Source of the DNA: Histomonas meleagridis
Taxonomy: Eukaryota; Parabasalia; Tritrichomonadida; Dientamoebidae
Reading direction: 5' to 3'
Assembly: GCA_020186115.1 (NCBI GenBank)
Contig: WSYJ01000178.1
Span: 1,323,831 to 1,387,830, forward strand
Length of the DNA: 64,000 bases
Below, in pieces: positions 17,251 through 27,101 of the stretch (the first letter of the stretch is position 1; each line of letters starts with the position of its first letter). The position numbers were made by a program, and so were the translations under genes. The notes beneath the pieces are model-generated. The model worked only from the letters and a program-made list of their open reading frames with translations. It searched no databases and was not told where the DNA came from.

Positions 17251-17865
17251 TTAGTCTTTAGGAACCCAACGTGAAGAGCAAAGTGGACAATTTGACATTG
17301 TCTTGATCCATTTGTCCAAGCAGTGAATATGGAAGATATGTCCACACTTTCCTTCTTGTGTTGGACAAGGATCAGTAAGACCAAGTGCAGTATCATCTGC
17401 ACATGGACCATGTAAAGGCATACGGCAAAATGAGCAATCGACTGTTTCGTTTTTGAAGCTTGAGATATAAACAGGATTGAATTTTCTAAGGACTAATCTT
17501 GGTTGATCAGTTCCAGCGGCTCCTGGACGACCAGCTGGTCTTGCGCCTGGGCGAGCGCCTGCTCTTCCTGCACGTGAACGTGTTGGATGAGGAGCAGAGG
17601 TTTCAGGTGCTGATGTTGGTGCTGATTCTTCAGATGGTTTTTCGGTTGGAGTTTCTTTTGTGGTGGTTTCTTGAGCTTCTTGCTTCTTTTCTTCAGCTTC
17701 GTGTGGTGGAGCAGCTGCTGGACGAGCAGCTCCACGAGCTCTTGGTGTTGCAATTCTTCCACGGACTCCTCCACCACGTGTTGCTTGCCCGCGTCCACGA
17801 GCTGATGCACCACGTCCGCGTGTTGTTGCTGGGGCTGGAGCTTCAGGTTCTGGTTTGTCAGACAT
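17251..17865 (-). CDS. RING-H2 protein, APC11/RBX1-like with RG-rich N-terminus
   Basis: The last 75 residues form a RING-H2 of the cullin-partner type: CSFC at about 141-144, an inserted C-x-DD segment, C-x-HIFHIHC (H and H-x-x-C ligands), W and CPLC, ending SRWVPKD, close to APC11 (CRM...C, HCFHMHC, CP-x-C, EW-x-F-x-E). It is expected to recruit E2 enzymes to a cullin or to APC2. The beta strand before the RING (LVLRKFNPVYIS) matches the cullin-binding strand. The N-terminal 110 residues are RGG-, Ala/Pro- and Glu-rich, absent from animal APC11/RBX1, and use G/C-rich codons, so local G+C is far above neighbours. The ATG at 17865 is preceded by GTCACCA. APC11 and RBX1 cannot be told apart here. 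Confidence 0.8.
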   Translation of the reverse strand: MSDKPEPEAPAPATTRGRGASARGRGQATRGGGVRGRIATPRARGAARPAAAPPHEAEEKKQEAQETTTKETPTEKPSEESAPTSAPETSAPHPTRSRAGRAGARPGARPAGRPGAAGTDQPRLVLRKFNPVYISSFKNETVDCSFCRMPLHGPCADDTALGLTDPCPTQEGKCGHIFHIHCLDKWIKTMSNCPLCSSRWVPKD

Positions 17866-18954
17866 TTTAATGGTGACACTTTTATTATTAATTCAAAAAA
17901 GTTGGCAAAAAATATTTGGGGTGTACCAACAACCTCCCTCACATAAGGATTTTCAATTTAGTTTTATCGTATTATCATATGGCAGGCAAATTATGTTTTT
18001 GATGTTTTTTAAAGATTTTTTTGTTTCTTTCATTATATATCTTTCTTTCAATACTTGTGTGAAAAATAAATTTTGTTTTTTGCGTGATAAAATCAATTAT
18101 GTTTATATGATATTAAATGTTTATAAAGTTTGAAATAAGGTATCTTGTTTAACAATAATTTTTCGCTATTATTTTTATTCGATATTATCACTTGTTAATT
18201 CCTTTGTATATCTAAGAAACATTCTTTTTAGATTTCAATTAATATTTATATATCATTATTAAAGCTTTTCGAAAAGCTTATAAATTAACATTACTATATT
18301 TTATGAAAAAAAGGATACAAACAGTAATATGATTTTTTAATTCATGTTCAAGTCAGTTTCGAAAATGATATTATTTACAATGAATATATTTTTTGTGGAA
18401 ATGGTTATTATTTTTTATTATTTGGGATTTCATTAAGCATTTTCCAATTCCCTTAAAGAGTTTTTCTTAAATTTGCTTTAGAATTATTTTAAATTTGTAA
18501 TGTTATATTTTCCAATTGCTTATGGAGTAGATTTCAATACTATCAATTTTTCATATCTTTCACGAAAGTACTTATATTATCTACCTCTCCAAATTATAAA
18601 TAAGGGCCCAAAATATAAGACAATAAATTAACATATACCTGCATGATTTTAATTTTATAAATAAATTTGAAATTCTATTTTATGAATTCTACATCATAAA
18701 ATAATAAACCGTTAATTCACCTGCCAACCTTTTTTTTTTTTTTATAAAAAATTGATAAATAGAAAACTTGTCTGATCTTATACAACATTTAAAATTAAAA
18801 ACGGGCAGCAATTATTTCCTGTTATTAAATATTTTATGTAATATTATATTTTAGATTGGACAAAATTCTTATTTTAACGGTGAAAGAACCAGATTTCTGT
18901 TTTCTTTGAATTTTTGACAAGTTTCTCAAATTTCATTCAAAACTTTTGATAATG
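17866..18954. other. Long intergenic spacer with perfect palindrome
   Basis: About 1.1 kb of A/T-rich DNA between two divergent genes, without a supportable gene. It holds a perfect 18-base palindrome at 18262-18279, a T-run at 18730-18743 and a Myb-like AACGGTG near 18876. Confidence 0.5.
18262..18279. repeat. Perfect 18-bp palindrome
   Basis: AAGCTTTTCGAAAAGCTT reads the same on both strands. It lies in a gene-free spacer and could be a dimeric factor site or chance in A/T-rich DNA. Confidence 0.6.
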
Positions 18955-18961
18955 TCACTTT
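18955..18961 (+). promoter_or_regulatory. Initiator TCACTTT of Rab gene
   Basis: TCACTTT places the predicted transcription start at 18957, 17 bases before the ATG at 18974, in line with the short leaders known in trichomonads. Confidence 0.6.
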
Positions 18962-18973
18962 TTGTCATTCGAT

Positions 18974-19588
18974 ATGTCTGAACTCCAGTCAATTGATTCA
19001 AAGATCGTTTTACTTGGTGCCACAAGCGTCGGTAAAACTTCCATCATCTGCAGAGCAGTTTCTGATGAATTTGATGCCGAAATGCCAGCAACAATTGGAG
19101 CTTGCTACACTGCAAAACAAATTGAACTCGACAAAGTAAGTGTTAACCTACAGATTTGGGATACAGCTGGTCAAGAACGTTTCAGGACCCTCGCTCCAAT
19201 GTATTATCGTGGTTCTATTGTTGCTTTATTGGTATTCTCACTCATTGAAGAATCATCACTCAACGATGTCAAAAGTTGGGCACAAGAAATGAAAGCACAA
19301 ACAGATGAAATGCCAACCATTTTTGTTATCGGAAATAAAATGGATCTTGTTGATGAGAGAACAATCACAACAGAACAAGGAGAGGCTGTTGCCAAAGAAC
19401 TTGGCGCTTTTTACTATGAAGTTAGTGCAAAATCCGGACGTGGAATTGAGGAACTTTTTGTTCGTATTGCAGAAGAATCCGCTAAAAAACTTGCAGGAGA
19501 CAATTCTACCGGAGGGTCAGGTCATAAAAAAGATGGGGTCAATATTAAAGAAGGTGAAAAGGAAGGCAAAAAGAAATGCGGATGCTAA
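18974..19588 (+). CDS. Rab-family small GTPase
   Basis: A 204-residue canonical Rab: P-loop GATSVGKT (about 15-22), switch I ATIGACYTAK, WDTAGQERFRTLAPMYYRG at switch II, NKMD at G4 and SAKSG at G5. The tail is Gly/Lys-rich and ends KKCGC, giving a CxC prenylation motif. The IGA-x-Y/F switch I and VNLQIWDTAGQERF pattern are nearest Rab5/Rab22-type endosomal Rabs, a weak inference. The frame is open through a TTG upstream, but the ATG follows an initiator. The stop is TAAA. Confidence 0.92.
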   Translation: MSELQSIDSKIVLLGATSVGKTSIICRAVSDEFDAEMPATIGACYTAKQIELDKVSVNLQIWDTAGQERFRTLAPMYYRGSIVALLVFSLIEESSLNDVKSWAQEMKAQTDEMPTIFVIGNKMDLVDERTITTEQGEAVAKELGAFYYEVSAKSGRGIEELFVRIAEESAKKLAGDNSTGGSGHKKDGVNIKEGEKEGKKKCGC

Positions 19589-19867
19589 AGTTAATAAAGT
19601 TCACCTCAGACGCTAACTTTGGGCAAATTTCGTTATTTGAAAATTCAATGCTCCTCACAAAAGTTACTTCTTTTTGAATGCTTTTCTGTATAAGACGATC
19701 AATAATCAGAAAATTTCAAATTCCAAAAACCTTTTTGAAAGTCATTTTTTTGACTTGCAAATGATCGTTTTTGCACCTTTTTGAGATAATTTGAGAAGAA
19801 CAAAATAAAAACGAAACAAATTTATGTAAAACACAGAATTTTCTATCGTTATAATCACATCAAGTTA

Positions 19868-22800
19868 CTAATAAATGAGATCTTGTAATATCTGAGTCAT
19901 CGAGTCAATTCCCTGCTTTGTTACTCTTGGAACAGAAAGTGAACTCCTTTGCCATCTTCCCCCAGTAACTTGTGCTTGGAATGCTACTGTCTGTACGCCC
20001 AAAGATGCCCTCTTTGAAACAGATAATCTTTCGATTTCTCGCTTGACAAAACGAATTCTTTTCTCATATTCAACTTTTCCTCTTGTTTCTTGCGCGTATA
20101 AGTTGGATATTAAATCTTTGATTGGATACATTCCAATAAGAAGAACAAGAAGCATTGTTGCAGCCCTTTTAAGTTTGATGTAAATGAAAGATTCATTTTT
20201 CAACTCAACTTTTATCTGATATGTTTTGCGTTTATTACAGCTCTGTGCAACCAAGTACATTTTCTGCTTACGAAAACGGAAATTTTTTGGATCGATTGTC
20301 ATATTGATTTTACATGTTTTATGTGGATGAAGGCGATGACGACAATCGTGATGATAGTGTACTTTATAGCCAACAAAACCATTGATTGCGATAGGGATTG
20401 TTACATTTGCGATATTCTTAATGTATAGAAAATGATGAATTGGGCGAGCTTCCATATTATGAAACTCAACAGAGTTAGAAACATCGCCCCATTTGTTAAC
20501 GAATGAGAATTGAGGAGTAATTGAATAGCTGAAAATGTCGAGTTGAAAAGATGGAGTTGAATTTGTTGCAATCCTAAGAGTGAACTTCTGTTGTCCTTCT
20601 GATAATGGTCTGTAGTTAAATGTTATGTTAAAATATTGTTGTGGTTGAATAATTGCTGATACTGGAGATTTAAGCATAACTGTTTTCCTTTTCTTGAAGT
20701 CCACATGAACATAGAATATCACAGGTGTATCCAAAAAGTTTTGTACTGTTACATTTCCTTGGTTAATTGACGATTTTGCGATTTGTCCAAAATTGTACGA
20801 TAGGTCCTGAAAAGTGCCGTATGTCAAGAGAACGTTTACAGACGATCCTATTTTGAAAACTTTTGTATCCAAAACGAACTCGAACGGCAAAAGTGACGGC
20901 TTAAACGGGTCCCTTTCGACCGATATATTCAATTTCTTATATGAAATAAAACTTTTCACGAACTTTAAATCGACCACATAATCGACAGATATTATATGTG
21001 TGAAGATATTTGGGAAGAGCACTAGTTTTTTTAGCTTTTTTTCAGAGCCATCAGGGAGTAACACTTTATAAATTGTAATGTTCGAATCAAATGTTGAAAT
21101 AGCGAACAAATCGATTTTCACTTTTGTTCCCAAACAAATTGAAGACGGAAGTGTTGACGTAATGAATATGTTACCAACGGCTAATGTCCAAGTCACTTCT
21201 ATTTCATATAATCTTTTTGCGACTTCGAACTTTATTATTTGGTTTTGCTCATTATAGTTCGTAGTGTTCTCAAATCGGATATCAATTTGAACCTTTTGGG
21301 ATACTAATGGACTGACTCTAATTGTTCGTGATGACATAATTTTGATTTTCGAGTCTTTCGGGTTTTTAAATTTGATGTCATAACATATCGGATGCGGATT
21401 CTCGATGAAGAACGAAAGTTGTTTGACTGAATTCGGATAAACTTTCGAAAAATTATAAAACAATTTCTTCGTGTCTAATTTAAAATCACTTGAATTTGAT
21501 ATAGAAACATTTCCATTATAACCAAAAACAGGAATTTTAAGTCGAGTTATATTTGTATCGATATAAAGATATGTCTGAATATTATCATTTAATTCATCTT
21601 CATCATGGAATAACACATATATTTGCTGAGATAAAGATTTGGATGGTATCACAAATGGTTTAAAATCGAGAATCGAAAATTTTTCAGATTCAATTGAAAC
21701 TGCAAAAACAGCGACGGTTTCTTTAAAAAAGTTGAAAAAACTAAAATTTGAAATTTGCGATCCAATAATTTGTATTTCCTTAACAATAGGAACAAATTTA
21801 CCATATGTGACATAACCTCTGATTGGTACATCGACCACTTGTATTGAATCTGCAGATTCATATGAAATTGTAACACTTGTTTCAACTTCGCCTTTTCTTT
21901 CACCAGTTAAAATCACTTTGCAAACATTTGTCGTCGACCGTATTTCACAATCAAGAGGCGGCGTAATATGTTCTATTTTACAATTCGATGGTGCGTCTGG
22001 TGCCAAATGAACGGAAAGGACATGAATTCTAAAAAATGTTGGATTGACAATTTTGACTTCCATTTCGATTTTTTCAGTTGGAGATGTGATGACATTAAAC
22101 AAAAGAATTGGTAAATAGCTTTGAAGAAGTTTGGTTGAGACAAAAAGATATAAAGGATAAGATCGACCAACACTATTTGATATCAAATGAACAAATAATA
22201 CATAAAACCCAGATTTCAGAGAAGGAAGCTTAAATTCAATGTTCGAATTTGTGGTTCGATCATTATCAATTGTTAAAATTGACCCATCAAAGAAGACAGA
22301 AGACTGCTTTAATGAGAACGATAGCGGCGGTTTGATTGAAATGTTGTTGCCGATAATTGATGAGGAGTGAAATATTGGATCAAAAACACTGTCTTTGGGT
22401 GTTAGTGTTGATTTCAATGTGATGGAATATGGTATAATACCTTTAGATGTGAATATAAGTAGAATAGTACTAGATATACCGGGTTTAAGTGGACATATGT
22501 ATATTGAAAAATGTTTATGGCTTTGAGGTGGAATCGTGATAGAATCAATTTCGGTAACAAATATGTCAGGAGAAAAAGAAGTAATTTCTGTTATTATAAG
22601 TGGAGTTGTTAGCATTTTATTATGAATTGTGAAACTGAATTTTCGCATGATATTAATATTTAAAAAAGCAACATGAATAAATGGAGGATGTAGCTCCATA
22701 AAATTTGAAAAATTAAATAAAATTGTTGTGGGTGGTAAATAATGAAAATTTGAACAAATAAAATTGTACCAATATGGACTCGTAAAATGAAGTGGGTGGT

Positions 22801-22978
22801 CAGTATGAAGAAGAAATTGTGAACTGTTTAGTTGCATTGAATCAAATGGACCAATTTCTTCAAGAAGAAAATTATGATCTGAACGCCCAATATGATCAAC
22901 AAAATAAGATTGTAAGGGAAGAACTACGCTACTTTCTAATGTTAAGGAATATGTATAATAAAAAAATAAGAAAATCAT
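19868..22978 (-). CDS. TMEM131-like ER membrane protein
   Basis: A 1036-residue type I membrane protein. It starts with a signal peptide (about 1-14), followed by a very long lumenal region of beta-sandwich (PapD/ASH-like) domains and one transmembrane helix at about 938-955, then a 75-80-residue basic cytosolic tail. The first domains match the TMEM131 N-terminal pattern: HPP/F-x-x-V, FSFTIHNKML, IPPQSHKHFSIY-x-CPLKPG and IFTSKGIIPY (TMEM131: VIPPGGNTSF, FINTSNHGVF). TMEM131-family proteins bind secretory cargo in the ER and link it to the TRAPP complex; here the cargo is unknown. Each later sandwich shows the same rhythm (NPTFFRIHVLSV, NPHPICYDIKF). It is shorter than animal TMEM131 (about 1880) mainly in the tail. 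AACGTT at 23026-23031 lies 48 bases upstream. The stop is TAG. Confidence 0.65.
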   Translation of the reverse strand: MIFLFFYYTYSLTLESSVVLPLQSYFVDHIGRSDHNFLLEEIGPFDSMQLNSSQFLLHTDHPLHFTSPYWYNFICSNFHYLPPTTILFNFSNFMELHPPFIHVAFLNINIMRKFSFTIHNKMLTTPLIITEITSFSPDIFVTEIDSITIPPQSHKHFSIYICPLKPGISSTILLIFTSKGIIPYSITLKSTLTPKDSVFDPIFHSSSIIGNNISIKPPLSFSLKQSSVFFDGSILTIDNDRTTNSNIEFKLPSLKSGFYVLFVHLISNSVGRSYPLYLFVSTKLLQSYLPILLFNVITSPTEKIEMEVKIVNPTFFRIHVLSVHLAPDAPSNCKIEHITPPLDCEIRSTTNVCKVILTGERKGEVETSVTISYESADSIQVVDVPIRGYVTYGKFVPIVKEIQIIGSQISNFSFFNFFKETVAVFAVSIESEKFSILDFKPFVIPSKSLSQQIYVLFHDEDELNDNIQTYLYIDTNITRLKIPVFGYNGNVSISNSSDFKLDTKKLFYNFSKVYPNSVKQLSFFIENPHPICYDIKFKNPKDSKIKIMSSRTIRVSPLVSQKVQIDIRFENTTNYNEQNQIIKFEVAKRLYEIEVTWTLAVGNIFITSTLPSSICLGTKVKIDLFAISTFDSNITIYKVLLPDGSEKKLKKLVLFPNIFTHIISVDYVVDLKFVKSFISYKKLNISVERDPFKPSLLPFEFVLDTKVFKIGSSVNVLLTYGTFQDLSYNFGQIAKSSINQGNVTVQNFLDTPVIFYVHVDFKKRKTVMLKSPVSAIIQPQQYFNITFNYRPLSEGQQKFTLRIATNSTPSFQLDIFSYSITPQFSFVNKWGDVSNSVEFHNMEARPIHHFLYIKNIANVTIPIAINGFVGYKVHYHHDCRHRLHPHKTCKINMTIDPKNFRFRKQKMYLVAQSCNKRKTYQIKVELKNESFIYIKLKRAATMLLVLLIGMYPIKDLISNLYAQETRGKVEYEKRIRFVKREIERLSVSKRASLGVQTVAFQAQVTGGRWQRSSLSVPRVTKQGIDSMTQILQDLIY

Positions 22979-23204
22979 CTAGATGTCTGTTTGTTCCAGA
23001 TCAAACGATCTTGGATGATTTTTTTAACGTTTTTTAATCGTTACTTCATTCAAAATATTGTATGAGATCATTTAAATGGCATTCATTTTTTGAAACTTGG
23101 CTTTAGTGATAAATATTAAACCATTCTTAAGAAATGGTGAGTTATGTTGCTCTAGAAAAAATTCAAAAAAATTGGTATGCTTAGTTGGATTTTTTTATCT
23201 AAAT

Positions 23205-23837
23205 TTAGAAAGTTTTCATGATTTGTGCAAGTGGCTCCATTTGTTCTTTGGGAATCAGTTTGAACTCAAGACAAAACAACGCAAAATTTTTAAATGATGT
23301 GTCAAATTTAGATTCTATTCCTAATTCGACGACCTTATCTCGATGGTGATGGTAAACATGAGCATAAATCCGGAACAATCTCTTAAACATATTTGATGCT
23401 ACACTTACAAAGTCTTGAGGAAATGGGATAGATGGATCTGAAGGGAAGTATTTTTCGTTATTCAATAAAGATTGAATCCACTCCAATACGTTGCTAATAT
23501 ATTCATGAGCAGGAAGCATAGTTGGCTTCTTATATTTTACTCCGTCTTGCCAATAGTACTTGAAACCAGGTCCTGCTGTAGTTTCTGGACATGTTTGAGT
23601 TGTACAATAATCGCCAATAGGATGATAGAGATTTTGAATTTGATTGTAAAACTCTATGAGATTCATTGCAATCCAATCATTTACATTCTCTCCTGGAGGA
23701 AGCTTGACTGCTTGTTCAATGTTTCCTTTTTCTAAATTTGCCTTGTTAATTTCTCTTAACCTATAATGACGATTTTCCTTTGATACGTGTTTCACTTGAT
23801 GAAAAGTATTGATGTTTTTCTTTCCCCATCCAAACAT
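23205..23837 (-). CDS. MOB1: MOB1 kinase activator
   Basis: A 210-residue MOB-family protein that binds and activates NDR/LATS kinases in cytokinesis and polarity control. The zinc ligands are present: C78 and C83 in YCTTQTCPETTAGP, and two His in the AHVYHHH segment near 160-166. The typical MOB blocks follow in order: LPPGENVNDWIAMN, FYNQI-x-x-LY, KYYWQDG, LPAHEYI and FKRLFRIYAHVYHHH. Length equals that of human MOB1A. The start ATG follows an initiator TCATTTT by 11 bases. The stop is TAAA. Confidence 0.95.
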   Translation of the reverse strand: MFGWGKKNINTFHQVKHVSKENRHYRLREINKANLEKGNIEQAVKLPPGENVNDWIAMNLIEFYNQIQNLYHPIGDYCTTQTCPETTAGPGFKYYWQDGVKYKKPTMLPAHEYISNVLEWIQSLLNNEKYFPSDPSIPFPQDFVSVASNMFKRLFRIYAHVYHHHRDKVVELGIESKFDTSFKNFALFCLEFKLIPKEQMEPLAQIMKTF

Positions 23838-23843
23838 TTTTTG

Positions 23844-23885
23844 AAAATGAAGTTGTTTTGAATGATTTTCTGTGCGACACCGTAA
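23844..23885 (-). promoter_or_regulatory. Initiator and Myb-like site, MOB1 promoter
   Basis: On the minus strand TCATTTT (23850-23844) is an initiator 11 bases from the ATG, and TTACGGT (23885-23879) is a Myb-like site about 30 bases upstream of it, the same layout as the eIF4A promoter. Confidence 0.55.
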
Positions 23886-24384
23886 TTTGAATGATTATTT
23901 GGAAATTTTGAGATTGAAAATTCAATTCGGCAATTGTAGATATTGAATAAAATTATTAGAAGTTACAGAAATTTATTTTATAAAAAAGAAAATTATCTAG
24001 AGTTATGTTGTTATGAACTATTTTGGTTGACATTTTTTTCAAGTACTTCCATGAGTATATGTCTTCAAAAGTAAAATATTACAATGTATTTTGTGAATTT
24101 GATGTTAACTTTTGTTTTGATATTTTCCTTTTTATTGTCTTCTTTATACACTTGAAATTCAAGTTGATTTTGTTCATCTGTAAAACTATTTTCAGTATTT
24201 ATCGAAAGCCAAGAAGTAGTATTCATAGAAGAAGATTTTGAATTAGAATTTTCTTATGCTCCTTTTTCACAAAGTAAATTTTCTATTATGGTATAACCAT
24301 TTTGTTGTGCGATTTGAATTTCTGTATAAAATTATTAAAACATATTTCAAATTCTTAAAACATATTTCAAATTATTAAAGCAGA

Positions 24385-24567
24385 TCCAAAATTATTCAAA
24401 TGAATATATTTTGCATTAACATCAATTCCTTTATCTAATAGTAATTTTACTATTTCTATATTATTATTTCTAACTGCTATATGAAGTGCTGTTTCAAATC
24501 ATTAAAACATATTTCAAATTATTCAAATGAATATTTTTTACATTAACATCAATTCCTTCTTTAGTTT
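24385..24567 (-). pseudogene. Ankyrin repeat relic
   Basis: On the minus strand two ankyrin fragments can be read: KEGIDVNVKNIHLNN..., then after a one-base slip TALHIAVRNNNIEIVKLLLDKGIDVNAK followed by IHLNN. Both carry an extra Asn/Leu-rich insert behind GID-x-N-x-K, as in the intact ankyrin protein at 5089-6861. There is no start codon and there are stops on both sides, so this is a decayed fragment of the same family. Confidence 0.75.
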
Positions 24568-24804
24568 ATACAAATGCCATCAATACTGATTATTTTCAGA
24601 AAATTTAAATTTAAATGACACTAATAACCTAAAAAATGGTATTTTGAATAACTTATCTAGCATTAAAGAAAATCTAATTGGATTCTATGGAATATTTCAA
24701 GGAATAAATTTATGAATATTCACATTTTCATTTAAAAATAAGTAAAAGAATGAGTTTTTTATTAAAATATTGTTAAATAATAATCCAATATATAAAAAGG
24801 TTTA

Positions 24805-24960
24805 TTATTTAATATAATTCGAAGAAATGATTCCAAAGCTATAAATATCAATGAAGCTTTTCCTTGTCAATATGTCTCAGAAGAGTTGAATATTCAATAT
24901 CATCATCATTTACCAATATATTGGAATAACAAAAACAATGATCTTTGGAAGATAAGTAAT
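24805..24960 (-). pseudogene. Possible protein kinase relic
   Basis: On the minus strand one frame reads QGKASIDIYSFGIISS, resembling kinase subdomains VIII-IX (xGK...DIYSFGII). Further upstream another frame contains SNILVNDDDI, like the catalytic-loop end (NILV-x-DD). Stops and frame changes lie between and much of the domain is missing. Fragmentary; it could be chance. Confidence 0.3.
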
Positions 24961-25241
24961 AATAAATTCTTTTACTCGAAAAGAAAATTATTTTATTTAT
25001 TTACAATTGTAATAATATGATAAAATTTCCAAAGAATAATTACTAACAATTTTTTATATTAAAATTTGTTTACTAAATTAAAATCACAAGAAAAAAAGTT
25101 AATTTAATAAATTTTTTTTGTTTATTTATACAAGTACTTCTCATTCTTTCAATCAATTTATTTATATTATTAAAAATTTAAAAACATTTTCATATTTAAT
25201 TTCTAACGAAACAATTTTTAACATAAGAACAAAATTATGAA

Positions 25242-26087
25242 CTAAATCAAATCATTTTGTGACTTTGGGAAAACGCATTCCTGTATTGCGTACGCAAAAA
25301 AAGACGTCATGCCTAAGATGTTCATTGATATTTTTTCCCATTCTTTTTCAGCATTCGGATTTGATATCAACGGAACCAAATTAATTTCATCGTAACTTTG
25401 CACAGGTGAATCCCTTTCAAGTAGTTCTGACGCTTTAGAACATAAACTTATACAAAGTTTTAAGAAATATCCAATTGATGTCTGAATCTCCATTTGTTCA
25501 GATGAAATATTATTTTTGGAATTGAAGAACAAATTGTGCTTCTCGCCTTTGTATGTCATGTACGAGTAAAACGGAGTTGGAAATAATTGATAATCTGTTT
25601 CACATTTAAGAATACTTTGAAGACCAAATGTAATATGAACTATTTCATATATGGAGAGATTAAATTCAGTGGGATTAAGAAATGGGTGAGTAAGTTTATT
25701 TTTTCGTATTGTAAGATTTTCGGGCTCAATATCAATAATATTAAATAAGTCCGAACTTGACCTAACTATTGATGGGGTTTGGTAAACTTGACTTATTTCA
25801 GGAAGCTTTTGTGTTGGCAGTACTTTTTCTTTAGTTTGCTGTAATGGAATAAATTTAAATTTTGGCATTTGATAGGAAACATTTTTCTTTTGAGCAATCG
25901 AATTCTTAAATACTCTTGTGAGTTTTGACTCATATTCTAATGATGCTGATAGTAGTTTATCTGCTGTTTCATAATCACCAAAAAGATCAATTTCTCTTTG
26001 AGTAGTTGATAGAGATATATCTTCAGCAGAAATTAGACAAGAGGGTGGAAGATTCTCCCTCTTATCAAACATGGCCTTTGCGGTCAT
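25242..26087 (-). CDS. Hypothetical protein, 281 residues
   Basis: No family is recognised. The ATG at 26087 is the first in frame; 22 further codons are open upstream to a TTG. Residues about 1-60 are polar with DLFGDYETADKLL, 65-130 are basic and Pro/Gln-rich (probably disordered), and 150-281 look folded, with hydrophobic strands (IYEIVHITFGLQSIL, PFYSYMTYKG) and a helix (IGYFLKLCISLCSKASELL). No signal peptide or membrane helix. AAACGGC at 26171 lies 84 bases upstream. The stop is TAG. The helix-rich C-terminal half loosely recalls vesicle-tethering or UVRAG/ATG14-type domains, too weak to call. Confidence 0.7.
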   Translation of the reverse strand: MTAKAMFDKRENLPPSCLISAEDISLSTTQREIDLFGDYETADKLLSASLEYESKLTRVFKNSIAQKKNVSYQMPKFKFIPLQQTKEKVLPTQKLPEISQVYQTPSIVRSSSDLFNIIDIEPENLTIRKNKLTHPFLNPTEFNLSIYEIVHITFGLQSILKCETDYQLFPTPFYSYMTYKGEKHNLFFNSKNNISSEQMEIQTSIGYFLKLCISLCSKASELLERDSPVQSYDEINLVPLISNPNAEKEWEKISMNILGMTSFFAYAIQECVFPKSQNDLI

Positions 26088-26276
26088 GACTTCGATTTGT
26101 GTAACGCAATCTGTGTTATCTGGAATCTCCAATTTGTATTTGAGGTGCTCCAAATTTTTTATAGAGAAATAAACGGCTTCAAAATAAAGGCAATATTCAA
26201 ATGATTTTTTTTGTTAATTAACCACAGGATTAGTTGGTATAAATCAGTGCGTATGAAAATAGTATATTAAAACATT

Positions 26277-26894
26277 TTATTGATCTGATGATTGAACAAA
26301 AGAATGTTCATTTAATCGTATCTGTTGATTCATTTCAGAGTACATGGCTTCATACTCTACTCGATGCCTTTCTATCATTGCCTTAAATGCTTCCCTGAAA
26401 TGTTTATCGCTATCAAGAAAAGAATTTTGAATAAAGCTACTTTCATTTTGAGTCGTACGATCACGGAGATCTTTGGCTGCATCAAAACATTCGCAAGAAG
26501 CCAGAACTTTCGATGTGAAAATAAGTTCGTCAATTTTCTTTTTTGTTAATTTTTCAGTTTTTTGATGGTAAGAAATCCATTGATTTTTAAGAGATGTTGC
26601 CTCTCGGCGATGTTCTTGAGCTAATTTTAAAAATTTGACTTGGAATTTGTATCTGATTTGTGAAATTGTTGAATCGGATTGATCTTCAGTTTTTTCAGAA
26701 GATTTTGTAAGTTCTTTTTCATCATCATTATCAAAAATTTCTGTACTGCTTTGAGAAAATTTGAAGTTTATATCTTCATCATTTTCCAAATCGATTTCTT
26801 TAATAGCTTTTTCTAAGTCAAGCTCTTCCTCTTCACTGTTATCTGAGAAATCTATGAAGATTTGATTCCCATTTTGCTTGATTAAACGACTCAT
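26277..26894 (-). CDS. Hypothetical helical protein with acidic N-terminus
   Basis: A 205-residue protein not matched to a family. Residues 1-80 are acidic and disordered (EEEELDLE, ENDEDIN, DNDDEKE). Residues 80-200 form long charged helices (YKFQVKFLKLAQEHRREATSLKNQW, SCECFDAAKDLRDR) that could make a coiled coil or a three-helix bundle. No membrane segment. The ATG at 26894 is two codons inside a frame that opens at TTG. The stop TAAAA may carry the poly(A) signal. It lies head-to-tail with two other minus-strand genes; no functional link is evident. Confidence 0.7.
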   Translation of the reverse strand: MSRLIKQNGNQIFIDFSDNSEEEELDLEKAIKEIDLENDEDINFKFSQSSTEIFDNDDEKELTKSSEKTEDQSDSTISQIRYKFQVKFLKLAQEHRREATSLKNQWISYHQKTEKLTKKKIDELIFTSKVLASCECFDAAKDLRDRTTQNESSFIQNSFLDSDKHFREAFKAMIERHRVEYEAMYSEMNQQIRLNEHSFVQSSDQ

Positions 26895-27101
26895 CGACAA
26901 TAAAAATTAAATACTTTATTAAAAAATTAAATGATTTACATAAGAAAGTTTACATATATTTTGTGCAAAATCCGAAAGCATTCCATTATAAATGCTTTAA
27001 GATTTGATTAAATTCTATATGTAAAAAGAAGATAAAAAGATTTGCAAATGGTAATTCTGTAATTTAATTTTCATCATATGATGAAATCTTTGTTTACTCT
27101 A

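Larger units (their letters stand above)
23886..25241. other. Long spacer containing gene relics
   Basis: About 1.35 kb without an intact gene. Two relics are described separately (ankyrin at 24385-24567 and kinase at 24805-24960). The remainder is A/T-rich and unremarkable apart from a short direct repeat, AAAACATATTTCAAATT, near 24337-24375 and again near 24504. Confidence 0.5.

Noticed and set aside
17499-17870. Plus-strand 123-residue Leu-rich frame opposite the RING protein
   Set aside because: An antisense artefact of a G/C-rich low-complexity gene; the minus-strand frame encodes a clear RING-H2.
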